Positions 31,578-41,500 of a DNA stretch of 64,000 bases are shown one piece after another. The notes under the pieces were generated by a model. That model was not told the origin of the DNA. It worked only from the letters and a program-made list of their open reading frames with translations, and did not search any database. The stretch is from Martensiomyces pterosporus. Its lineage: Eukaryota; Kickxellomycota; Kickxellomycetes; Kickxellales; Kickxellaceae. The stretch covers positions 1-64,000 of the forward strand of contig MU603931.1 in assembly GCA_025201845.1 (NCBI GenBank). The letters run 5' to 3'. Each line of letters starts with the position of its first letter. The first letter of the stretch is position 1. Made by a program: the position numbers and the translations under genes.

Positions 31578-32552
31578 ATGAAACTCACGTCTACAGTGTG
31601 CTGGGTGCTGGCTACCTCGGCGCTGTGCGCCAGTGCAGCCAATCCTAGCCACAGCAGCACTGAGCACAAGCGCTTGCTGGCAGCCGGCCGTGGCGGCGAA
31701 AATGCAGCCGATGGCATCCCTGCGGCCGTGGGTCTTTCCAGCGCAGCCTTGCCCGTGCACCCGCGGCAGAACACGCCCGAGAGCGCCGGAAATGACACCA
31801 CTGGCACCACTGGCAACACGGATACGACGACGACGCCGACCAGCGCAACCACCACGTCGCAGCCAAGCTCAACAACGACGCCTACGCGTTCCAGAACGAG
31901 TAGCACGCCAACCTCGCGAACAAGCAACACGCGGACGACGCCGACAACCGACTCACCAACCAGCACACCCACAACAGATAATGGCGGCGATGAGACCTCC
32001 ACAAGCTTCGTGACAGTAACGTCCACAAAGGGCACCACCTCGACGCAGCCCACTGACACGCCGACAAACACCCGCTCGCCTGTGACAACAGACACCACGC
32101 CGACACCCACCTCGACGGCGGCCAGCAGAAGCAGCAGCATGGTCGTCATTACGCTGACGCGGCCGGGGGTAACTATGACGACCGAGCTGCCCCCGCCGCC
32201 TACTATTGATAAGGCTAACGGCGACAAGGCCGACGTCGGTACATCGTCCAACATCACTACTATCATCGTTGCGCCGATTGTTACTGCTGGTGGGCTGCTT
32301 GTTCTTGCCATCATGTTCTACTTCTTCCGCCGCAGCTCGATGCGCTCCAAGTACGGGGATGACGATATCTTTGGCGAGGCGCAGCAGCATTACAGCCCGG
32401 ATCCCTTCCTCCCGGTGCCCTACCACGACCAGCCTGATGCGCACTACAAGGACCACCCTAATGAGTACCAGAAGGGCTACCCGAAGGAGTACCCAAAGAA
32501 CTACGCGGGCGGCTACTCGAGAGGCTATCCCAACAACTACCAGGGGAACTGA
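31578..32552 (+). CDS. Thr/Ser-rich type I membrane protein, cell-wall sensor-like
   Basis: A 324-aa protein with a signal peptide (KLTSTVCWVLATSALCASA), a dibasic-containing segment, and a region of about 130 residues that is mostly Thr, Ser and Pro and so likely heavily O-mannosylated. One membrane helix follows (TTIIVAPIVTAGGLLVLAIM, about residues 226-248), then a short basic stop-transfer stretch (FRRSSMRSK) and a cytosolic tail. The tail is rich in Tyr, Pro and Lys, with a loose repeat (YQKGYPKEYPKNY, YSRGYPNNY). The layout resembles fungal cell-wall stress sensors of the MID2/WSC type, but no WSC Cys domain is present and I see no conserved sequence to prove the family. Confidence 0.72.
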   Translation: MKLTSTVCWVLATSALCASAANPSHSSTEHKRLLAAGRGGENAADGIPAAVGLSSAALPVHPRQNTPESAGNDTTGTTGNTDTTTTPTSATTTSQPSSTTTPTRSRTSSTPTSRTSNTRTTPTTDSPTSTPTTDNGGDETSTSFVTVTSTKGTTSTQPTDTPTNTRSPVTTDTTPTPTSTAASRSSSMVVITLTRPGVTMTTELPPPPTIDKANGDKADVGTSSNITTIIVAPIVTAGGLLVLAIMFYFFRRSSMRSKYGDDDIFGEAQQHYSPDPFLPVPYHDQPDAHYKDHPNEYQKGYPKEYPKNYAGGYSRGYPNNYQGN

Positions 32553-32918
32553 GCGTCAGCCAGTCGCTTCTGAACCTCTGCAAAAACAATTGATGGATAG
32601 ACATTTGCTGTGTGGCGTTTCATATTATCCTGTCTGTATCTTGGCTCTGTTCTATTTCTTATTCGTTTCATCCTTCTGAACCTCTGCAAAAACAATTGAT
32701 GGATAGACATTTGCTGTGTGGCGTTTCATATTATCCTGTCTGTATCTTGGCTCTGTTCTATTTCTTATTCGTTTCATCCTTGTCTGCAAATAGCTTGCTT
32801 CCTCTTCCGATGCTTTCTGTATTATCTTTTTATATCGAATATACTATCGCCCTTATTTGGCGGAGGCAGGCAGCAGCAAGCAGCAGCGCTGTCTACGTGG
32901 TGTGGTGAAAAGTCTGCA
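32553..32918. other. Convergent 3' region between Thr-rich protein and OMA1
   Basis: 366 bp, more AT-rich than its surroundings, with the 106-bp tandem duplication. No gene is seen. Confidence 0.55.
32567..32778. repeat. 106-bp tandem duplication in a 3' region
   Basis: Two head-to-tail copies (32567-32672 and 32673-32778) read the same base for base as far as I can compare. They start 14 bp after the stop codon of the Thr-rich protein gene and so probably lie in its 3' UTR. Perfect identity suggests a recent event or an assembly error. Confidence 0.88.
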
Positions 32919-33932
32919 TCAGTGCTGGTGGAACTGGCTAAAGAACGAGTCGGCGATTCCAGTGGGGCAACTAGCAGCCTCGCGCTTCATCTCCGCCTGG
33001 GGCATCCAGCTCCGTATACTCTCGATCCTGGACCCGGTCGACGGATGCGTGTTGAGGAACTGCATCGGCGCTCCGCTCTCGGCGCTCTTCATCCTCTGCC
33101 ACAGCCCCACAGCCTCCCTCGGGTCATAGCACGCCTGGGCCATAAACAGCAAGCCCAGGTAGTCCGCCTCCGACTCGCACTCTCGGCTGTTCGGCAGCAC
33201 CGTGAGCAGGCTGGCCATGCCCCTGCCGAGCTGCAAGATGCTTGGGTCGACGAAGAAGCTCGCGAGGATGTATATGAGCGAAAGTAGGTTTGCCTGCGAC
33301 AATTTCTCCGCCGAGTGCCTGGCATACTGGTGCGCGATCTCGTGCCCCAGCACCGTGGCCAGCCCGTCCTCGTTTGCAGTAATGGGCAGGATGCCCGTAA
33401 ACACAAACACCTTGCCGCCAGGCAGCACAAAGGCGTTGCGCTCGGGCGAGTGGATAACATGCACCTCCCACTCCACATCAGCCATCCCCGTCGCCCTGAT
33501 CACTCGCTCAGCGACTCGCCGCACATAGATGTCGGCTGGCGCCCCGCGCGGAACCAGCTGGCCGCGGTATTGAGCCAATGTCTCCATGTACGCCTGCTGT
33601 GATATCTGGGCCTCCTGCTGCGCGGACACGTTGATGAATCGCCTGCGGCCTGTCACAGGCGCCTCCTCTAGGTGTGCCTGGTAGTAGACCACGCCGCCAG
33701 TTCCTGCCACGCCCGCAGCGTACCAGAACCGCCGGGTCTGCCAGATGGGCTGCTGCGCGTTGCGGAACCGCCGGTACCCACCGCTGTTGTTGCCTGCACT
33801 TTGAAACTGGCGCACCAAACGCTGTGGCGAGCCTTTGCCCAGCACTACGCCGTTTGGTCTGAGGCCAGACAGCGGCAGTAGGCTGCGGCGCACCTGGCTG
33901 GACAGCAGCGGCTGGAAGCTCTGTCGGAACAT
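32919..33932 (-). CDS. OMA1: Mitochondrial metalloendopeptidase OMA1
   Basis: An M48-family zinc protease of the inner mitochondrial membrane that cleaves membrane proteins under stress. The ATG at 33932 gives 337 aa. The frame is open further upstream with another ATG at 34079, but the N-terminus MFRQSFQPLLSSQVRRSLLP is a good mitochondrial presequence. A membrane helix (FWYAAGVAGTGGVVYYQA) follows at about residue 73. The protease core has the zinc motif HEIAHQYARH and a downstream ECESEADYLGL providing the third zinc ligand. NAFVLPGGKVFVFTGIL and LNTHPSTGSRI are standard OMA1/M48 blocks. It shares this window with prohibitin-1 and SOD2, but not as neighbours. Confidence 0.94.
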   Translation of the reverse strand: MFRQSFQPLLSSQVRRSLLPLSGLRPNGVVLGKGSPQRLVRQFQSAGNNSGGYRRFRNAQQPIWQTRRFWYAAGVAGTGGVVYYQAHLEEAPVTGRRRFINVSAQQEAQISQQAYMETLAQYRGQLVPRGAPADIYVRRVAERVIRATGMADVEWEVHVIHSPERNAFVLPGGKVFVFTGILPITANEDGLATVLGHEIAHQYARHSAEKLSQANLLSLIYILASFFVDPSILQLGRGMASLLTVLPNSRECESEADYLGLLFMAQACYDPREAVGLWQRMKSAESGAPMQFLNTHPSTGSRIESIRSWMPQAEMKREAASCPTGIADSFFSQFHQH

Positions 33933-34362
33933 CGAGTGGCAAAGAAAAAAGGTGTGTGGAGGGAGAGTTGTAGTGCCAAGAAAGCAAGAAAAGACTGCAC
34001 AAGCAAAGGAGGCACGAGTTGGGCGCTCGCAGCCAGGTTTGGGAGGGCCTTGCCCAGGCAGCTGGCGGAAAAGAGCCACACACAGCCTCTGGCCTTTCCC
34101 CTGCGGATACGCCTTGTTTTATTTTCCCCTTGCACATCCTCTCTTTTCTTCTTCGGCTCTCCTTCGTTTTATTCTTTTTGCTGTTAGCTTTTCTTTTTCG
34201 TCTTGTCGTCTGCTGCCCACGCCCAGGCGCCTTCAATGCGGCGAGCCGGGCAAAAGAGCGCTTTACTCATACACGGAAGCAGTCCGGATACACACATCAG
34301 TGAATACACTATACCAAAACACCACCACCCCCAACTAACCCATCAGTGGTAACATAGACGCC
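33933..34362. promoter_or_regulatory. Divergent promoter of OMA1 and the ten-helix orphan
   Basis: 430 bp between divergent start codons. An AT-rich patch with TTTTATT lies near 34115-34180, and ACACCACCACCCCCAACTAA comes shortly before the ATG at 34363. No TATA box is convincing. Confidence 0.5.
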
Positions 34363-37034
34363 ATGGGCGACGAGTCGAAGAAGCAGCAGCCCGAGGACAC
34401 CCCCAGCAGCGCCGCTGGCGCATATGACGAGCTCGCATTTCGGGTTCCAGCAGAGGGCCAGCCATCCACGGGAACTGCCCTGGCGTCGCCGTCGATGGCT
34501 GATTTTGAGCGGTACATCCAGCCCTGGGGCTCGCCACGGGTACTTGGTGGCGCAGCGACGCCAGACACAGCAACGGTGGCTGATGTCGACAGCGGCGATG
34601 GAGACGGCAGCAGCAAGCGCGACCAGCACCAGCAAGCAGCTGGCGAGAACCACCATCACTACTACTACCACCACCACCACCACTACCACTACCACATCGG
34701 CAAGCACCACCACGCATCCAGACGGCGACACCCGCAGTCTCTGTTCCCTGGCGAGGGCTTTACATCAGCAGCTGCAGGCGCACAAGCAGCGGCAGCCGCT
34801 GATGCAGCGCCTGATCTCCGGCACAGCGGAAATGCAGCAGGCCTGGAAGCNNNNNNNNNNAGCAGCAGCCCGAGGACACCCCCAGCAGCGCCGTTGGCGC
34901 ATATGACGAGCTCGCATTTCGGGTTCCAGCAGAGGGCCAGCCATCCACGGGAACTGCCCTGGCGTCGCCGTCGATGGCTGATTTTGAGCGGTACATCCAG
35001 CCCTGGGGCTCGCCACGGGTACTTGGTGGCGCAGCGACGCCAGACACAGCAACGGTGGCTGATGTCGACAGCGGCGATGGAGACGGCAGCAGCAAGCGCA
35101 ACCAGCACCAGCAAGCAGCTGGCGAGAACCACCATCACTACTACCACCACCACCACCACCACTACCACTACCACATCGGCAAGCACCACCACGCATCCAG
35201 ACGGCGACACCCGCAGTCTCTGTTCCCTGGCGAGGGCTTTACATCAGCAGCTGCAGGCGCACAAGCAGCGGCAGCCGCTGATGCAGCGCCTGATCTCCGG
35301 CACAGCGGAAACGCAGCAGGCCTGGAAGCGGACACCGAGCCCCTGCCACCAATGCTTGAGCAGGACCCCCTGCTCTCTTGGGACTCAAACAACCAGGCCT
35401 CCATCCACGCCTTCCCGGGGGCCGACGCATGGCTTGCTGCGGCTTCGTTCGGCCTGCAGGAAACGGGCCAGGAGTGGAACACGTCGGCGGAGAGCGACCT
35501 TGTGCGTCGGTGGAGCCAGCGGCGGAGCACACTGGATTCCATTCCCGGCGACACCGAGGAGTTCAACAGGTACAACCCGCACTGGGACGACATGATCACG
35601 TTCCGCCAGACCCGCGCGCGCGTGCCCCGCGAGCGCGCCTGGTCCGGATCCGAGGTCTCCATGCCGGGGTCGGGCGACTCCCTGGCCTCCCACAGCGGCG
35701 GCAGCAGCAGCAGCAACAAAGGCTGGCGGCTGCTTCCAATGGCCACCAACACGGTTGGCCGCACATTCTGTCTTACAGTGCTGCCCGTCGCTGTCGTTCT
35801 GGCGTGGTGCTCGGTGCCGCTGAAGACTGACACGGTTGTGCTGGAAGACGGCACGGAGGTGGAGCGGCTGAACTTCTGGTTCTTCCTCTTCTTCTACTAC
35901 GGCATATACAACGCCGTGGCGCTGACTCTGGTGACGCAGATATTCCACGTGTACTCGCTGACTTGGTGGCCAAAGTCTATGTCTGGGCTGCTAGCAAACG
36001 TGATCTCGTGGGTGTTCTCCACCGCCCTGGGTGCCCTGATATACACGATGGACACGGGAATCGAGAAGGACCCGCTCACATGGACGTCCATCACGCTGCT
36101 GACCCTGCTGCTCCCGGTCTTCATCTCGTTCGTCATCATTCAGAGACACCACCGCAGGTCGACGCGCCGCCGGCCGGCCACCGAGGACCAGCCGCTGATG
36201 GCCAACACGTCGGAATGGCGCACGCCGTCCTCGTACCGCCGGTTCCTCTGGTTCTGCTCCTCGTTCCTCCTGTGGTACGCGGCGCTGGCGGCAGGCGAGT
36301 ACCTGGCCTACGTGTATGCCGAGAAATTCCAGCACAGAACCGCCGACAGCCTCTTCTACGTGTACACGTGGATTGCGACTGTCAACATACTCTCGGGCGC
36401 AGCCAGCTGGGTGGTCGGAATAAAGATCCGCTCGTGGCCCCTGCAGTACATCTACACCCTGTATTTTTTCATGACCTACTTCATCTTCTACCGCAACCTC
36501 TTTGCCCGCCTCCAGGACCCCGAGCAGGTCATCATGATCCAGCTGGGCTCGTCCCTCTGGGTGGTCTTCATCTACCCGGTGAGGATGGCCAGATGGGTGT
36601 ACCGCACACTGGCCTTCGTCTGTCGGTGGGGCGACGACTACCCCTACGAGGTCTATGTGAAGCAGCTGGGACGCACGTTTTTTCTGCGCAACAAGGCGGA
36701 GAATGCCACGATGCTGGGGTTCCTGCTCTGGGTCACCATTCTGCACTTTGGCCCCAACAGCAAGCACTACCCGCACTTCCAGTTCGAGCGCAACCAGGAC
36801 AAGTACTACGAGTACAGCCTCACCATCAGGGCGTCTGCCTACGTGTGGGTGAGCGAGGTTGTTTCCAGCCGCATCGTCCGCTGCCTGTTCCGCTGGATAT
36901 ACAGCCAGGACATTAGCTCCGAGGCTGTCTACGACTTTAGGCGGTACCCGCACGTTGTCCCGGTGATGGTTCTGGTAACCATCCACGTCCTGCAGAACAT
37001 CCTCTTTGGCCTTATCCGCCTGGACTTTAGCTAG
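34363..37034 (+). CDS. Orphan multi-pass membrane protein, N-terminal part duplicated around a gap
   Basis: I do not recognise the family. As assembled, the reading frame from ATG 34363 runs into a 10-N gap at 34851, after which the sequence restarts as a second copy of nt 34382-34850. The copies are offset by 479 bp, not a multiple of three, so the frame breaks across the gap. Reading 34363-34381 directly into 34861-37034 restores one frame of 730 aa. Residues 1-300 are disordered, with a His-rich tract (about 15 residues, mostly His with some Tyr) and an Ala-rich run. From about residue 308 there are ten hydrophobic helices, with a basic loop RRSTRRR between helices 4 and 5. Aromatic and Arg residues are conserved-looking (SFLLWYAALAAGEYLAYVY, IYTLYFFMTYFIFYRNLF). 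A transporter or organelle membrane protein is possible. Function is unknown. Confidence 0.8.
34382..34850. repeat. Left copy of a 469-bp duplication flanking gap 2
   Basis: Repeated at 34861-35329 with four transitions and no indel that I can see. The copies abut the N run on both sides. It is most likely an unmerged overlap of two contigs, inside a coding exon. Confidence 0.88.
34851..34860. other. Assembly gap (10 N)
   Basis: Ten unknown bases between two near-identical copies, within the coding region of the ten-helix orphan. Gap length is probably nominal. Confidence 0.98.
34861..35329. repeat. Right copy of the 469-bp duplication
   Basis: Same as 34382-34850 apart from four transitions (C/T in GCCGTTGGCG, G/A in GCAACCAGCA, T/C in the His codons, T/C in AACGCAGC). 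This copy continues directly into the rest of the gene, so it is the one to keep in a collapsed model. Confidence 0.88.
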
Positions 37035-37287
37035 GCGCCCCTGAGCCAGGCAGAGCGCGCATGGCAACGCACTCTCTTTGCACACACACACACTACACAT
37101 TTTCTGTTACGCACACTACACCCCCCTAATAATATCCAGTCACTCCGCAAGAAGCGCTGCGTTGGGCCAGTCAGCACAAGGGATACTGGTGTTGGCTGTA
37201 TTGGTGATAACTCGGTAGTAGAGCAGCTACTGGGCTGCCCAAGGCCCCCAAGGAAAGAGCGCAGCGGCTGGCATAGGAGAGCACCCC

Positions 37288-37986
37288 CTAGTTCTTGGCA
37301 GCGCTGTACTTGGCCGCAGCCTCGTCATAGCGCTTCGCGACGTCCTTCCAGTTAATAACACGCCAGATGTTCTTGAAGTAGTCGACCTTCACGTTGTTGT
37401 AGTCCAGGTAATACGCGTGCTCCCAAGCATCGATTCCCAGCAGGGGGACATGCCCCACCGACGACGGCATGTCCTGGTTCGCCGTGGTGATGACATCCAG
37501 CTGCCCCTTGGCCGAGTTGAAGGTAAGCCAGCCCCATCCCGAGCCCTGGATAGCCGCCGTCTGGGCGTTGACTTTGCCCGACAGCACCTCCAGCGATCCA
37601 AACTGCTTCTCGATGGCCTTCTTCAGAGCACCCTCCTGCAGGTGCCCGCCGCCGTTCTTCTCGCCAATGAGGTTCTTCCAGAAGATGGTGTGGTTGACAT
37701 GTCCTCCGGCGTTGAACCTGATGGCCGGCTGAAGGGCAACCTGCGCGGCAACGTCGTTCTTGGCCTGCGCCTCGAGGAACTTCTCCTCGGCCACGTTGAG
37801 GTTGGCGACATACGTGGCATGGTGCTTGTCGTGGTGAAGCTGCATGATCTTTGCCGAAATAACGGGCTCCAGCTCGCTGTAGTCGTAGTCAAGGTCGGGG
37901 ACCGTGTGCTTGGCGCGCACGGAGCCCAGCGCACTGAGCTTGCGAACGAGCTGCTTGGAGGAAGCGAGCGACTTGGTGCTAAGCAT
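37288..37986 (-). CDS. SOD2: Mitochondrial manganese superoxide dismutase
   Basis: Converts superoxide to oxygen and hydrogen peroxide in the mitochondrial matrix. ATG 37986 gives 232 aa, starting with a presequence (LSTKSLASSKQLVRKLSALG) before HTVPDLDYDYSELEP. Metal ligands are present: His in MQLHHDKHHATYV, His in HVNHTIFWKNL, and Asp and His in DAWEHAYYLDYNN. Mn rather than Fe use is suggested by NAGGHVNHTIFW and by the Gln in TANQDMP. GSGWGWL is standard. The frame is open 14 codons further upstream without an ATG. It is convergent with the ten-helix orphan (253 bp apart). Confidence 0.96.
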   Translation of the reverse strand: MLSTKSLASSKQLVRKLSALGSVRAKHTVPDLDYDYSELEPVISAKIMQLHHDKHHATYVANLNVAEEKFLEAQAKNDVAAQVALQPAIRFNAGGHVNHTIFWKNLIGEKNGGGHLQEGALKKAIEKQFGSLEVLSGKVNAQTAAIQGSGWGWLTFNSAKGQLDVITTANQDMPSSVGHVPLLGIDAWEHAYYLDYNNVKVDYFKNIWRVINWKDVAKRYDEAAAKYSAAKN

Positions 37987-38545
37987 TGCTGAGGAAGGCT
38001 GGCAGGTGATTTGCTTGTGGATTTCCAAAAAGTATGAAGAAACAAAGGCAACGGATAGCAGAAGAGAAAGGGGAAAGGAGGGGGAGGATGGCGCTCTTGC
38101 CTTTGGCTTCTCTGGCTCAGCGGCAGAGCCCAGAGGCGGAGCTGCATCGTTATCTAGAGCAAGTCTTGTTTGAAACCCCGGCTAATTGCTTTGTAATTTC
38201 CACATCAGGCTCATTTGTATTGGCCAGCTCCGCCAGGCGGCTGGGAGGCAGGGTGTCCCCAGATGATAGCGCAGCGGAGTTGCATCATAGCGCTCCACGC
38301 CTTCTCCGCAAAAATAAACATCCACATCTATTGCGGACTGCTGGCAATGGCCAGTGCAGCATGGGTACCCACGCAAAAGGCCAGCGAGTGAAGAATGGAG
38401 AGGGAAAAGAGAATCTGAACTAGGAAATAGAGCTGTGGATAAGAAATCAAAAAAAGAACAAAGCAATGCCTAGAAAACCAGTGCTGCTCGCAGCATCCAG
38501 CTTGCGTGGCAGCCGACAGAGCGGAGCCACACCGCCCACTGCTGC
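37987..38545. other. SOD2 promoter and RPB1 3' region
   Basis: 559 bp between two minus-strand genes. Read on the minus strand, a C/T-rich leader lies just before the SOD2 start. No other gene is supported. Confidence 0.5.
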
Positions 38546-41500
38546 TTAAGCAGGCGACCAGCTGCTCCCAGAGCCGTTGCCGTTGTTAGGCTTTTGGTCG
38601 CTGCTGCTGCTGCTGCTGCTGCCCGCGTTGCCATCGGCGCCACGGCTCTGGTCGTCGGCGTTTGACCCATCGCCGCTGCCGCTCGGCGAGTAAGAAGGCG
38701 AGCTTGGCGAGTACGAGGGAGATGTGGGCGAGTACGACGGCGATGTGGGCGAGTACGACGGCGACGTAGGGCTGTACGAGGGCGAGGTGGGCGAGTACGA
38801 GGGAGACGTCGGTGAGTACGAGGGGGACGTCGGTGAGTATGATGGGGACGTCGGTGAGTACGAGGGAGACGTCGGGCTATACGACGGCGACGTGGGGCTG
38901 TATGAAGGCGATGTCGGCGAGTACGACGGCGATGTTGGGCTGTACGATGGAGACGTCGGGGAATAAGAAGGCGACGTTGGGTTGTACGACGGAGACGTCG
39001 GGCTATACGACGGGGAGGTGGGCGAGTATGACGGGGATGTCGGGCTGTACGATGGCGAGGTGGGTGAATACCTCGGGGACGTAGGCGTGTAGGATGGCGA
39101 CGTGGGGCTGTACGAGGGCGATGTTGGGCTGTACGAGGGCGACGTCGGGCTGTACGATGGCGACGTGGGCGAGTACGACGGCGACGTGGGCGAGTACTGA
39201 GGCGAGGTCTGGCCATACCTGGGTGACGTGGGGCTGTACGACGGCGACGTGGGGCTGTACGATGGCGATGTTGGCGAGTACTGCGGCGATGTGGGCGAGT
39301 ACGACGGCGACGTCGCGTTGTAGGTGGGCGAGGTGGGCGAGTATGAGGGCGACGCCGGCGAGTAGGGGCTGGCGCCGTTCCATCCAGGCGACGTGGCGCC
39401 GCTCTCCACAATGGGCGAGAACATTGCGCTGACAGGCGACCCGGGACCGCCGATGCCCACATAGTCGGGGCTGCGGCTGTCGTAGGGCGTCATCTGCGGC
39501 GACATGCTGCCGCTTGGCCCAGGCGAGCCAGCGAGCACGTAGGCAGGGACACCCGAAGGGGCATTGGCCAGGTCGAATCCCTGGGCGCGCGGATCAACCA
39601 CAACCTGGCTGAGCATCTCGTCATCAAGCATGACATCAAATGACCCGGTGCCCAAGGGCGCGAGCTGGCCAAGCAGGATGTTCTCGGCAACACCGCGGCA
39701 GTCATCGATTGAGCCAACCGACGCAGCATCCATGAGGATCTCGACTGTCTCCTCGAACGTACACCGCATAAGGGCGCCCGTCTCTGCGCGGTTGATGCCG
39801 TGGCGGGTGATGGCAGTGAGGATTCCGCGCGTGGTCATCAGGTCGACGAGCAGCGACAGGTGTCTGTAGTTTACATACGAGCCGTCAAACTCGATGACGC
39901 CGCGCACCTCCCTGAGAATGGCCGCACGAGCAGCCTCGATGCCCAGAACCTGGAGGATCTCGATAGGGTGGTTGGAGTACGTGCGCTTTGGGTCGACGTT
40001 GTCCTGCCACAGAACCTCGCGCAGGTTGATGCCGTCCGTGTCGATGACCCACTCGTTCTGCTTGTCGTACTCCCCGTTCTCCTTGGTGACGACCTTGGGC
40101 TTCTCGGTGAGGTACACACGGCTGATGCCAGGGATTCCTCTGAGAACAATGTTGCTCAGCATGTGGGCCTCAATGCGCTTGAGGAACACATCCTCCTCCA
40201 TCTGGCCATCCTCCAGGTCCTCGTCCTTGTTTATGCCGTCCGCATTGACGATGCGGCAGCGCACAACAAGCTTCTCAGAGTTGTCGTCGTTGCAGATGCA
40301 CAAGAGGTCGCGGCCAAAGGACTCCGAGAGCCTGCCTGTGACCTCCGTCATCGACAGCTTCTTGTCAAGCATCATGTTGCGGTTCAGCTCAATGCGCAGC
40401 AGCCAGGGCGAGATGGTCTCCAGGGGGATCTGCTCGTCGGGCATCTCGTAGTATGCCTGCACAAAGTCGCGGTCCTCGTCAATGATGGTGTCCTGAACGT
40501 CGGGGTCGTACCAGATCTCCGTGGCAGCGGTGACCTTGGCCAGAGTGGTGTGCTCGATAGCCACCTGCACATCCTTTGCGCGCGACAGGTTGCGTCCGGC
40601 CTCGCTGCTGAGATACACGGTGAGCGACGGCGTCTTGATGTTTGTGGCGACGTTGATGACCTCCTTCAGACGGGGCACGCCAAGCGTCACGTTCTTTGAG
40701 CTGACACCGGCGAAATGGAAGGTGTTCAGCGTCATCTGAGTGGCAGGCTCACCAATGGACTGCGCAGCAAGCACGCCGACCATCTCGCCCGGGTTGACAA
40801 GCGACCGCTTGAAGCGCGTCTCAATCTCGCCCAGGATCCAGTCAAACGCGTCCTTGGTAAGGTGGTGCTCCTCAAGCACGCGCTTGGTCGCCAGCGTCGA
40901 CCGCAGGTGGATCTGGAACAGCAGCGTGGCGTTGTGCTGAGCGGCAGCACTGAGCTTATCGTCGCCACGAATCACAGTGAGTCTCTCGGTGAGCAGCTTG
41001 ACCAGGTTGACAATCTCGAGGGGATCGAGGTTGGATGCCTTGCGGCTGCTAATGTTGAAGGTCTGCTGCGCAATCTTGATCAGGCGCTCCAGGTTGACAG
41101 GCAGCGGCTTCCTGCTGTTGCCATCCGTGATGATAAAGTTGCGTGCAATGTCGCGGTCCTCCGAGAGCTGCCTGAACTCCTCCTCCAGGACACGCTGCAC
41201 CGCGTCGTTGCCCTCGACGTTCTTCAAAACAGAAAAGTCGAGCGTTCCGCGGCGGAAGCTCTTGTTGTGGTCCATGACGTCGACGTGGTACTTGCGCTCA
41301 AACTCCTTGTTGGTCATGCGGATCGAGCCAAGCTTCTGGTGCTCAATGAAGCAGCCGTCCATGCCGTCCTCGCCATAGACAAACTGCACGACCTGCCCCA
41401 GCGAGTTGCGGATGGTGCCGTCGTACTGCACCATGATATCCTCCAGAGCCTTGACGAGGCGGCGCTGGATGTACCCGGTTTCGGCAGTCTTGACAGCAGT

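Noticed and set aside
38724..38966. Repetitive + strand frame with GEYDGDV repeats
   Set aside because: It is the reverse complement of the RPB1 heptad repeats, not a gene.
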